A DNA stretch of 14,650 nt, from the NCBI GenBank assembly GCA_028456385.1, contig JALNQF010000766.1, forward strand, positions 1-14,650. The letters run 5' to 3'. The notes beneath the pieces are model-generated. The model was not told the origin of the DNA and ran no database searches. It saw nothing but the letters and a program-made list of their open reading frames with translations. How positions within the stretch are numbered: position 1 is the stretch's first letter; every line of letters begins with the position of its first letter. This stretch comes from Ophiosphaerella korrae. Its lineage: Eukaryota; Ascomycota; Dothideomycetes; Pleosporales; Phaeosphaeriaceae. Positions 1-8,019 of this stretch are shown piece after piece. The position numbers were made by a program, and so were the translations under genes.

Positions 1-603
1 CTATATAGAGCCTATAAAGCGCCCTTAGTTATAATAAAATTATCTAATAAGCTAATAGTAGACTAGATAGTAAGAGAAGAGGTAATATTAATAGAAGTAG
101 TAAAATAGTTAAGAACTTACGCTAAAACTTTATTACCTTCCTACTCTAATTCTAACGCTAAGTATAAAGCTTTATAATAAGTATACTCTTTAGTAGATTT
201 TAATATTTTCTTATTCCGTAGTAAATAAGTAATAACAATAGTAAGAAGTTTTTTATTATTATTAACTTTTTTATAAAACTTTTTATAAGTTCTATTAAGA
301 GACTCTTAGGTTATACTAACGTAGAGATACCTTATATAAGTGCACTTAGTATACTTTAAAGTAGAATCTAGTATAATAAAATAAAGAATACCTAAAAGAT
401 AATAATATAGATAAGGTATTTTAGAAATATAGTTTATAGTAAGGATTTCTAATAAAAGATAAAGTTTATAAGATTAAGAAAGAGGTAATATTATAGTAAG
501 ATAGTTTTTAACTAGAAGGTAAGGTAACTACTTATAAGCTAGACTTAGCTAATAGAGGCCTAGGCCTAAGAATAGACTTAGCGTAAGAAAGAGAGATAGT
601 ATT
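1..603. other. Unassigned RIP-mutated flank of copy A1
   Basis: This AT-rich stretch has almost no CA or TG dinucleotides, like the RIP-mutated parts of the window. Read in the plus frame starting at base 1, stops up to about 480 are only TAG/TAA, the kind RIP makes from Gln and Trp codons. That hints at a dead coding region, but I recognise no motif and cannot name it. A short palindrome (AGGCCTAGGCCT) lies near 555-566. The stretch ends at the 5' copy of the target-site duplication of A1, so before insertion it joined the DNA that now starts at 7312. Confidence 0.4.
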
Positions 604-608
604 ATAAT
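604..608. repeat. Target-site duplication of A1, 5' copy (ATAAT)
   Basis: The five bases directly before the 5' LTR are ATAAT. The five bases directly after the 3' LTR (7307-7311) are the same. Five-base duplications are usual for Ty3/gypsy integration. The match marks both ends of the element and shows that the two LTRs belong to a single insertion. Confidence 0.85.
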
Positions 609-888
609 TGTAACAAAGGTTCTCTAAATACTCGAGACTCTCGTAAACTCTAGTACAAGTTAAGGGGGTAGGGCTAATATACTAAAGATTATAATATTAT
701 ATAGTTGTAGTCTAAAGTAGGGCTAATGCGCTATATAGGCGCATAAAAGGCTCGATATTTACGAAAAGAGTAAGGTAAGTATTATTCTCCCTTAGATACT
801 AGTAGTACTATTAAATATTATCTATTATCCCTTTACTATCTCTTGTAGCCTATAGCAAGTACTATTATCTTCTAGCTACCTCCTAATA
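609..888 (+). repeat. 5' LTR of A1, RIP-mutated
   Basis: It aligns without gaps to the 3' LTR at 7027-7306; both are 280 bp. By eye I count about 40 differences. In each one the 5' copy has T where the 3' copy has C, or A where the 3' copy has G, mostly in CpA/TpG or CpG contexts. A TATA-like ATAAAAGG survives at 743-750. The one-way pattern is the signature of RIP and makes the 3' LTR the near-ancestral state. Confidence 0.92.
743..750 (+). promoter_or_regulatory. TATA-like box in 5' LTR
   Basis: ATAAAAGG lies about 135 bp into the LTR and is identical in the 3' LTR (7161-7168), although surrounding bases differ. It is the best candidate for the core promoter of the genomic transcript. No start-site evidence can be read from sequence. 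Confidence 0.45.
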
Positions 889-993
889 TAATAATACTTC
901 TTTACTAATAGTCTAGGGATAATAATAATACGCTCTTTACAATAAGCTATAATAATAGAAGAAAACACGTAGTTAATAGTTAAACGAGACACT
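889..993 (+). other. Leader of A1 between 5' LTR and gag
   Basis: About 105 bp separate the LTR from the gag ATG. The primer-binding site should start directly after 888, but the sequence there is RIP-altered (a TGG start would now read TAG or TAA). I could not match it to a tRNA 3' end. Confidence 0.4.
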
Positions 994-1983
994 ATGTAGA
1001 GCGTAAGCGGTACGTAGCTAGGTTACGCACTAAGCACGCTAGTAACAATTAAAGAACGCATTTACGAAGCAACTACTAAACGCAATAAGTTAGCCTAACT
1101 ACGCACACTCCGCGCTCTAGAAGACGAGATTGTACGTCTAGAATAAGAACAAACTACTCCTTACGCTACAACCCCTAAGAATAACTCTAAGGTTACTATT
1201 ATTACCTTATAAAAGCGCGACGTAGACTCCCTAGTTAATAACACGCGCGTAAAGCGCACGCTTTACCCTAAAGAGCCTATAGTATATAAAGGTAAATCTC
1301 TAAAGGAATACTAAGAGTACTACTACTCGTATAAAATAGTATTTTGCCTTGTACCCTAGAACTTTAAGGTAAAAAAGGACAAAGTCCTTTAGGCTATACA
1401 ATACCTTAAGGGAGACCTACGCGAATAATAGTATACGTATGTTAAGCGCAACCTAAACGTAGATAAGCCTCTTACCTAGGAGTACTTTAAAAAGTACTTA
1501 CTTAACTTACTCTTAGACCCTATTAATTATAGCTTAGAGGTAGCAACAGCGTACACTACAGCTACTTAACGTAAGGAATAAAGTGTAAGATTTTTTACTA
1601 GATATCTAGATATCTTTAAAGACTAACTTCTTTAGTATATAGAAGAATAAAGGATTTAGCACCTCTTTTTAAAACTATAGTCTAAACTATAAAGGGTAAT
1701 TACTAACTACTATTAGGTCCTAGTAATAAGAGAAAACCTTATTACCTTAGGCTTAATACTTAAGCGCAATTTACGTAACGTATTAAAATTACAAAAGCCT
1801 TATATAAATAGTATAAGTAAAGAAAACCTAAAAAAAGCCTAAATAAAGGGGGATACGAAGAACTCCTAAAATAAGTTAGTAGATAAGTCTACTATTAAAT
1901 ACTTTAAGTACTATAAAAAGAGACACTATACTAGTAAGTACTATAGTAGTAACTCTAACTATATTCTAGTCTATATAAACTAA
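994..1983 (+). pseudogene. gag: gag relic (capsid plus CCHC zinc knuckle)
   Basis: Gag forms the particle that packages the element's RNA. One frame runs from the ATG at 994 with no net indel and is broken only by TAG/TAA codons of the RIP type. The middle resembles a retrotransposon capsid: basic and acidic helices, a stretch reading VKRNLNVDKPLT near 1440-1477, and a region rich in Leu and Arg up to about 1800. A zinc knuckle of spacing CX2CX4HX4C is clear at 1900-1941. Its His (1924-1926) is intact, but all three Cys codons now read TAC (Tyr), as TGC-to-TAC changes would give. The end at 1983 is a guess, because any in-frame stop could be RIP-made. The first 300 bp are less mutated than what follows. 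Confidence 0.82.
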
Positions 1984-2000
1984 ATAGGAAAAGGCTTAGC

Positions 2001-5000
2001 TTTATTATTAGCTCTAGGATAGTAAGGCGTAGATTAATTAATATCTTACTAAGTATATAGCGCATATATAGCGTAGCTTTAGGCTTAGAGCTAGAAATAA
2101 AACTTTAGGTTATTCTAGACCCTTAAGTAGACGTTAGTCTTATTAGTTAGTAGACTATAGTAGAAATAGGACTAAAACTAATCTAAGACACTAAGCTCTT
2201 TAGACTAGGCTAGATAAGGGCGTAAAGGTAGAATACCTATACTACTTATAAGCTTTAGGTGCGCCTTACTAATAATAATAAGGTAATATATAGGTCTAAG
2301 ATTATAGTATATAAAGTAGATAAAGAGAAAGTAGTACTCCTTCTTAGAAATCCTTTTCTTAAACAAGAAAGGATACAACTTAACTATAGATCGCAAATAT
2401 AGCGTTAAGAATATACCTCTATTACCTAAGTATAGTTGTGTATAACTAAAGAAATTATAAAGGCCTTAGGAGAAATGTAAGTAGAACTATACCTACTAAG
2501 AGTACTTAAGACTAATATAATTAACTTAGAATATAATACGCGTATCTACGCTGTACTTACAGCGTAAGAGTTACGTATTCTAGACGCTTTATTAGAATAC
2601 TATAACGTATTTAATAACGTCGCTGTATAGACACTACTCTACCTAAAGAACTCTAATTACGCAATCCTATTAATAGAAGGAAAGGAACCTCTCTATAGGC
2701 TACTCTATAATCTCTCTATACGTAAGCTTAAAGTACTTTATACGTATATAGAGGATACGCTCTATAAAGGCTAGATACGTTATAGTAATAGTTTAGTAAA
2801 AGTACCTATTCTTTTTGTCTTAAAGAAGGATAGAGCCTTACGCCTCTATATTAACTACTATAGCCTAAACTTAGTTATAGTAAAAGATTAGTGCTTACTC
2901 CTACTAATTAGGGAGACGCTAGACTACTTATTAGGCGTATAATACTATACTACCTTAGATCTTAAAGATGCCTACTATAGGATTAGAATTAAATTAGAAG
3001 ATAAGTAGAAAACTACTTTCTACACTCGCTATAAGTATTTTAAATACCTAGTAATACTTTTTAAGCTAACTAACGCCCCTACTAGCTTTTAAGCGTATAT
3101 TAATAAAGCGCTTAGTAGACTCCTAGATTATATCTATGTAGTATACCTTAATAATATACTTATATATACCTATAGCAATAACGTTACGCTATACTAGCGC
3201 GCTGTCCGCTCTATACTTATAGTACTAAGAAGAGTAAAACTCTTTATAAACCTAAAGAAGTACACCTTTATATCTAATAAAGTGTATTTTCTAGGCTTTA
3301 TTATTATAAGGCGTAGTATCTATACTAAACCTAAGCGTATTAAGACTATTACGTAATAGCTAGAGCCTATAAGTATTAAAGAACTATAGTTATTCCTAGG
3401 TTTTGCAAACTTCTACTAAAGATTTATTAAAGAGTATACTCGTAAAATAGCCTTCTTTATAGACTTATTAAAAGGAAAGTAAGAATTCTATTAGCTTAGT
3501 ATAGTATAAAAAGCTTTTAAATAACTTAAAGTATACTTTATAAGTACGCCTATCCTATACTACTATAACCTAGTACTACCTATTTACTTAGAGATAGATG
3601 CGTTAACCTTTATAATCTCTAGGATCTTGTCCTAGCTCTATATAGATAAGAAATAGTATCTAGTTACCTTTACTTCTAGAAAACTATAAGAAGTAGAACT
3701 AAACTATAAAATATACAATACTAAACTTCTTACTATTATTTATAGTTTTAAATAGTAGAGATACGACCTTAAAGGTATGTAGTATATAATTTAAGTACTT
3801 ATAGATTATAATAACTTATACTTAATACGTACTATATATAAGCTAAACCTACGCTAAGTACGCTAGGCTATATACTTAGGAGCTTTTAATTTTAAAGTAA
3901 AATACTAGGCTAGTAGGCTAAATCCTATAGATAGCCCCTTAAGGAGATGCAACTACAAGTAAGAGAACCTATTACTAGTACACTTATTACTTACTCTCTA
4001 GGAGAAATTACAACTAGTAAGCTTAGTAGCTAGAGTAAAGATAACTAGTAGAGTAAGAAGATCTACAACTAAGCTAAGCTTAGAAAGTGTATACAAGATG
4101 TATAGGGCTAGAGACTATAGCGCTAAAAGGACTCCTACTACTAGCGCTATAGAATATATACTATACGTGCTACGCTTAATAGCTAGAGAGTTAGTTAGTA
4201 GCAAACCTATATTAGTAGAGTCTAAAGCCTTTCTAACAACCTTGTATAGACTATAGTAAAGGGACGCCTTTATACAAGTATAAGTAGAGAGTTTAATAAA
4301 GGTTAAAAGTACTTAATATAGTAGTAGAGCGCAAGTATAGCGCTTAGATAACAAGGAAGTCCTAAGATATAAAGGTAGAGCGTACGTTCTAGAGGAACCT
4401 ACTATTAGGCAAGAAATTCTACTCTAGCATTATAACTCGTATATAGCTAGCTACTTCGGCGTACATAAAACGCTCGAGCTAATTACAAGATACTATTACT
4501 AGCTATTAATAGAGTAAGACGTTTAGGAATATATAAAGACTTGCACAATATACTAGCAAAGTAAAGCGCTAAGGTACAAGTAATATAGAGAATTGTCTCC
4601 TCTACTAATCCTAAGCAATATCTTTAAAGAAGTCTCTCTAGACTTTATTACAGGCCTCCTACCTTTAAAGGATAGCTTAGGGTGCGTATATAATGTAATA
4701 CTAGTAATAGTAGACTACTTATCTAAGATAGCTATCTATATCCTAGCACTTAAAAAGTAGGACGCGTAATAGTTTATAGAAGTATACTTTAATAATATTA
4801 TCTTAAACTATAGGATATAGAAAGGTATTATATTAGACTAAGAGTTAATCTTTACCTTAAAATTTTAGGTAGAAATATACTACTAACTATAGGTGAAGTG
4901 CAGGCTAAGTACAGCTTTCTACCTGTAGACTAACAGGCAAACTAAACGTTAAAATTAGACTCTAGAATAGTACTTAAGAATCTTTATAATAGAGAATTAA

Positions 5001-5723
5001 GATAATTAGGTTATCTTACTAAAAACGGCACAATTTGTATATAACAACTTAATTTATAAAGGAACAAAGACAACGCCTTTTTACGCCGTACTAGGCAAAC
5101 ACCTAATCTTTACATGCCCGCCTAAGGACAGTAGGCTAGAAGGGGAGGTACTAGACGCTATTTAAAGAGTAAAGCGTATACACAGCGCGCGAGCAACGCT
5201 TATAGAGTCCCTACGAAAAGCACAAGCATATTAAGCGCAACACTATAATAACAAACACAAACTAGAAGTCTTTAGAAAAGGAGAGCTAGTTCTGCTAAGC
5301 ACGAAGAACTTAAGCTTCACTTACTAACTACACAAGAAGCTATTAGATAAGTTTATTGGACTATTTTAAGTATAAGACGCAGTAGGAACGCAGGCATACC
5401 GCCTACTCCTACTACCCCACTATCGCATTCACGACGTATTTTACATTTCCCTCCTTGAGAGATGGAAACCTCGATTAGGTGTGGAAGATAATACCCAGCT
5501 ACCTGAGGTAACAGAGGAAGGAGAAGAAGTATGGGAGGTCGAAAGAATCCTGAAGAAACGCAAAAGGAAAGGACAGCTAGAGTACCTCCTCAGATGGAAG
5601 GGATACGACGAATCCTGGGATACATGGACTCCTGCCGCAGATTTCGAAGACATGGACGAACTGCTCAAAGAGTTTGATTTGGCTCAAAGCGCTTCACGAT
5701 CAAAACGAACGCGAAAAGCGTGA
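2001..5723 (+). pseudogene. pol: pol relic: protease, RT, RNase H, integrase, chromodomain
   Basis: One reading frame (codons starting at multiples of 3) runs from about 2001 to the TGA at 5721-5723, with many TAG/TAA stops but no net frameshift at any domain checked. Domains in order: aspartic protease with its Asp at 2118-2120 inside VILDP; reverse transcriptase at about 2750-3300, whose YLDD box now reads YLNN (3144-3155); RNase H at about 3590-3930; integrase zinc-binding region from about 4428 (first His); integrase core with Asp 4641-4643 and Asp 4836-4838 intact but the third acidic residue now Lys (4944-4946); the conserved HDVF-SLL box near 5430-5456; chromodomain at 5529-5675. Gag uses the frame at positions 1 mod 3, so pol is in the -1 frame relative to gag. 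Damage fades between about 4880 and 5450. Confidence 0.92.
5376..5723 (+). CDS. Stop-free C-terminal end of pol with intact chromodomain
   Basis: This is the last open stretch of pol (115 codons), starting after the final RIP-type stop at 5373-5375; it is not a separate gene. It holds the end of integrase, then a chromodomain. Counting from the GTG codon at 5481 as residue 1, the chromodomain spans about residues 17-65. The three positions forming the methyl-lysine cage of HP1-type chromodomains are aromatic: W18, W39 and Y42, within the segments VWEVERI and LLRWKGY. By family knowledge such domains bind methylated histone H3 (usually K9) and steer integration into heterochromatin. A Lys/Arg-rich tail (SRSKRTRKA) ends the protein. 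A few upstream codons still look RIP-altered (near 5439-5447); downstream of about 5450 the sequence looks untouched. Confidence 0.88.
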   Translation, partial: DAVGTQAYRLLLLPHYRIHDVFYISLLERWKPRLGVEDNTQLPEVTEEGEEVWEVERILKKRKRKGQLEYLLRWKGYDESWDTWTPAADFEDMDELLKEFDLAQSASRSKRTRKA

Positions 5724-5903
5724 TTCACGCACTTGAAACGCACTCATGGAGCAAACTGTGTGATCTGACTTTGGCTCTATGGCCGGGTATCTATGCGTAC
5801 AAAAAACAAATAATCACACTACAAACCATTTCTTCTCTGCTTATTGAATGAGCCTAAACCGCTCCCCGTCTGCGTCCCACCTGCTCTTCAAAAGCGGAAC
5901 GTC
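5724..5903. other. Gap between convergent stops of pol and the antisense gene
   Basis: The 180 bp between the pol stop (TGA, 5721-5723) and the antisense stop (TAA, complement of 5904-5906) must hold the 3' ends of two converging transcripts. It is unmutated. In copy A2 about 32 bp at the pol-stop end are missing. I see no convincing terminator or poly(A) element. Confidence 0.5.
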
Positions 5904-6697
5904 TTAATCCTCCTCCTCTCCTTCTTCCTCCTCTTCTTCTTCCGCCTCCTCTTCCTCCTCTTCTTCCTCACCACCATCCTCATCATCATCTTCTTCGTCA
6001 TCATCAACCTGTTCCGTAGAAAGGTGGCCACGGCGAGCCTAAAAGCGGTTAGCATGCGCTACATGAGCGTGACACAGGCGAACATACAATGTGGCGAAGG
6101 TGGCCCGAAATCTCCGTCAATGCCCTAACCAAACCCTGCTGCTGGGCCACAAGGCTACGCTGCTCAGTCAAAATAAGCCCCAAAAACTGAGGCGTGGTCG
6201 TGGGTGTTTGAGTAGGCACTCCCAAGGGAGCACCGCCACGAGCAGCGAGGCGCCTGCGGTTTGACAGCTCTAAGTTGAAGGTGCGCTGGGCACGAGCAAG
6301 CGTGACGCCAGTACGGCGCACCTCCGAGTTGGTCTTGGGAACAGCAGCATTGGACACAGCAGTGTCATACGCATCACGAAGCTCATAAATACGGTTGACG
6401 CGCCCGTTGAGCGCGGGAGGCACCTGTTTACATCAGTCGAAGCGCACACAAGGAGCACGTCTCTGAAATAGTTACCAAGGCGCAGCCACCACGATTGCTG
6501 ACAGAACAATGCTGGCAACGACGCGCTTCCGGCTTGTTACAGATCTCCTCCTGGTTGACAATGCTTTGAGCGCAGCGCAGGCAAGTAGCATACGAAGCGT
6601 CATGATCGGCGCGCTTGGCATCTGCGCTCCACTTGAAAGGCAGGGCTTGACGAACGTCACTCTTCTTGATGAATTTTGGGCGAGGATAATAGACCAT
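5904..6697 (-). CDS. Antisense accessory gene, six-cysteine motif and acidic tail
   Basis: I recognise no named family, but the gene model is strong. Three exons on the minus strand (6697-6476, 6423-6088, 6038-5904) join in phase 0 to give 230 residues. The ATG sits in a good context (GCCATGG). Exon 1 (residues 1-74) starts MVYYPRPKF and carries Cys 39, 42, 53, 61, 64 and 72: CX2C-X10-C-X7-CX2C-X7-C, reminiscent of the Zn2Cys6 cluster but with a longer first loop and fewer basic residues. Exon 2 (75-186) is likely helical, Arg-, Ala- and Gln-rich. Exon 3 ends in 33 residues (198-230) of which 29 are Glu or Asp. A zinc-binding, possibly nuclear or DNA-binding protein with an acidic, activation-like tail is my inference. 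An in-frame upstream ATG at 6826 would add a hydrophobic, signal-like N-terminus; I think it less likely. No RIP damage. Confidence 0.8.
6039..6087 (-). other. Intron 2 of the antisense gene (49 bp)
   Basis: The donor is GTATGT, the branch site GCTAAC and the acceptor TTTTAG, all close to fungal consensus. Splicing extends the frame in phase 0 from ...GHLRHI into ARRGHLSTEQV and the acidic tail; unspliced, a stop follows at once at 6049-6051. Confidence 0.88.
6424..6475 (-). other. Intron 1 of the antisense gene (52 bp)
   Basis: The intron starts GTAACT and ends AACAG on the minus strand, with a branch-like CTGAT about 12 bp before the acceptor. Removing it joins ...GGCAL to VPPALNG... in phase 0. 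Without splicing the frame stops inside the intron. Size is typical for filamentous ascomycetes. Confidence 0.8.
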
Positions 6698-7012
6698 GGC
6701 GACGATTGCTGAATATGCGCTGCGTATGTGTTGAATGTGCGCTGTGGTGGATGGGAGGATGAGCAAAACGATCACAAAAAGAAAAATATTTTTCACACAG
6801 GCTCTGCCGAGAGCAAACGCAATCACGTAGGCAACGATCTTTCACTTGTTATCAAAATACAAACAGAATGTTGTGCACGAGCATAACAACAACAACACGC
6901 CTGACGCGCAGGCACAGCGCGTGAGGTACGCGGACACTCTTTTCCCCTTTTTCCTAAAGGTTTGGGGTTTTTATCGAGGTCGCACTTCAAAATGCTGGCG
7001 AGGACACCAGCT
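6698..7012 (-). promoter_or_regulatory. Probable 5' region of the antisense gene
   Basis: These 315 bp lie between the antisense ATG and the polypurine tract and are free of RIP. An AT-rich palindrome (GAAAAATATTTTTC, 6781-6794) lies about 85-100 bp upstream of the ATG and is a possible core promoter. An AAC repeat (AACAACAACAACAC) is at 6886-6899. Small open frames here on both strands show no coding features. The promoter could also lie within the adjoining LTR, read backwards. Confidence 0.35.
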
Positions 7013-7023
7013 AGAGGGGGAGG
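7013..7023 (+). promoter_or_regulatory. Polypurine tract
   Basis: AGAGGGGGAGG sits three bases upstream of the 3' LTR start, where plus-strand DNA priming occurs in LTR retroelements. It is intact. Position and composition both fit. Confidence 0.7.
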
Positions 7024-7026
7024 CTC

Positions 7027-7306
7027 TGTAACGAAGGTTCTCCGAACACTCGAGACTCTCGTGAACTCTGGTACGAGTTGAGGGGGCGGGGCCGATATAC
7101 CAAAGATCATGACATTGTATAGTTGTAGTCCAAAGCGGGGCCGATGCGCTACACAGGCGCATAAAAGGCTCGATACTTGCGAAGAGAGTAAGGCAAGTAT
7201 TATTCTCCCTTAGATACTAGTAGTACTATCGAATATTATCTGTCATCCCTTCACTATCTCCTGTGGCCTACGGCAAGTACTATTGTCTTCCAGCTACCTC
7301 CTAACA
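7027..7306 (+). repeat. 3' LTR of A1, essentially unmutated
   Basis: It begins TGTAAC after the polypurine tract and ends CTAACA before the ATAAT target duplication. It matches the 5' LTR over all 280 bp without gaps, but retains C or G at every one of the roughly 40 sites where the 5' copy has T or A. A TATA-like ATAAAAGG is at 7161-7168. Read in reverse it adjoins the antisense gene's upstream region and may influence it. Confidence 0.92.
7161..7168 (+). promoter_or_regulatory. TATA-like box in 3' LTR
   Basis: ATAAAAGG, identical to 743-750 in the 5' LTR. As this LTR is intact, it could drive transcription into the flanking DNA to the right. Confidence 0.4.
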
Positions 7307-7311
7307 ATAAT
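7307..7311. repeat. Target-site duplication of A1, 3' copy (ATAAT)
   Basis: It is identical to 604-608 and follows the CTAACA end of the 3' LTR directly. RIP-type composition resumes immediately after it. Confidence 0.85.
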
Positions 7312-7739
7312 ACTAAGCGGTAGGTAAGCTATTATATTATACGCAATTAGGCTAGGTAATATAGTATAGTAGAATACGTAACTATTTAGTAGTAAACGCT
7401 CTAGAGCAAACGCTCTAGAGTAAATACTTAGAAATAAGCGCTTTAGAGTAAACGCTCTAGAGTAAGCGCTTAGGAATAAATACTAGATAGTAAGTATATA
7501 GGAACGTTAATAGACCTTTATAGACTATTGTATTTAATCTCTTCTTTACTTCTTATCCTAATAGAGTATTATAACTAATACTTTAATTAGATTCTTATCT
7601 ACTTATTAATACTTATATACCTTATAATACTCTAATAAGAGCTAACTATTAATTAAGTTAAGTAACTAACTTATTTATTAACCTTACCTATCTTATAGAA
7701 GCCTACTTACCCTTATTACTCTTACTTAGTTCTAAGGTC
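7312..7739. other. Unassigned RIP-mutated DNA between A1 and A2
   Basis: Composition is again AT-rich with very few CA/TG. A 14-bp tandem repeat occupies 7392-7489. The rest (7490-7739) resembles no part of A1 that I can align and holds no recognisable gene. It was continuous with 1-603 before A1 inserted. Confidence 0.4.
7392..7489. repeat. 14-bp minisatellite, seven units
   Basis: Units begin at 7392, 7406, 7420, 7434, 7448, 7462 and 7476. The commonest form is GTAAACGCTCTAGA. The others differ mainly by C/T and G/A (for example ATAAATACTAGATA in the last unit), as RIP of one ancestral unit would give. CTCTAGAG makes a small palindrome across unit joints. Confidence 0.85.
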
Positions 7740-7866
7740 TTAATAAAGAAGAAGAAGAAAAAAAAAAAAAAGAAGAAGAAGAGGTAGTAGAAGAAGAAGA
7801 GGTAGAAAAAGAAGAAAAAGAAGAAAAAAAAAAGAAAAAGAGAAAGAAAATAAAGTAGAGGGTTAA
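7740..7866 (+). pseudogene. Relic of the antisense gene's last exon in A2
   Basis: A purine-rich run (7743-7860) corresponds to the Glu/Asp tail of the A1 antisense gene, with GAG and GAT codons turned to AAG or AAT-like. The bases after it match the A1 stop region (TAA at 7864-7866), and downstream sequence to about 7945 also aligns. Length changes within the purine run break the frame. Exons 1 and 2 could not be found upstream, so the copy is truncated or diverged there. Confidence 0.6.
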
Positions 7867-8019
7867 AACGTTTTACTTTTAAAAAGTAAGTAAAACGTAA
7901 GTAGAAAGTAGTTTAGGCTTATCTAATAAGTAGAGAAGAAATAGTTTATAGTATAATTATTTATTTTTTATATATATAGATACTTAGCTATAGAGCTAAA
8001 AGTTAGATTACACTATTTA

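Larger units (their letters stand above)
609..7306 (+). mobile_element. Full-length Ty3/gypsy chromovirus, copy A1
   Basis: The element is 6,698 bp long and bounded by 280-bp LTRs that start TGTAAC and end CTAACA (RIP-altered to CTAATA at the 5' end). Inside are gag with a zinc knuckle and pol in the order protease, reverse transcriptase, RNase H, integrase, chromodomain. That order (integrase after RT) and the C-terminal chromodomain define a chromovirus of the Ty3/gypsy group. An extra gene on the opposite strand lies between pol and the 3' LTR. From 609 to about 5450 the sequence is damaged by C-to-T and G-to-A changes, heavy in most places and lighter near 960-1260 and 4880-5400; from there to 7306 it is essentially undamaged. 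The element cannot make its own enzymes, but its 3' part looks functional. Confidence 0.93.

Noticed and set aside
889..910. Primer-binding site for a specific tRNA
   Set aside because: The position is right but RIP has altered the bases, and no tRNA 3' end could be matched.
2205..2396. Minus-strand frame of 63 codons in protease
   Set aside because: It is opposite the protease frame, which keeps the LDP active-site motif; the Ile/Tyr/Leu-rich product reflects AT-rich DNA.
5441..5668. Minus-strand Ser-rich frame over the chromodomain
   Set aside because: It lies opposite the well-supported chromodomain and has no features of its own.
5844..6128. Plus-strand open frame with a long hydrophobic Leu/Phe/Ile run resembling a membrane protein
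   Set aside because: It is the complement of the Glu/Asp codon tract of the antisense gene; CTC/TTC/ATC runs give false membrane segments.
6428..6826. Minus-strand 132-codon frame with a signal-like N-terminus, as a separate gene
   Set aside because: It is exon 1 of the antisense gene read through into intron 1. The ATG at 6697 has the better context; the 6826 start is kept only as an alternative.
6823..7162. Small frames on both strands in the antisense gene's upstream region and 3' LTR
   Set aside because: They cross the polypurine tract or LTR start and show no motif or coding bias.
7743..7860. Purine-rich run as a simple-sequence repeat or polypurine tract of A2
   Set aside because: Its flanks align with the end of the A1 antisense gene, so it is the relic of the acidic-tail exon.
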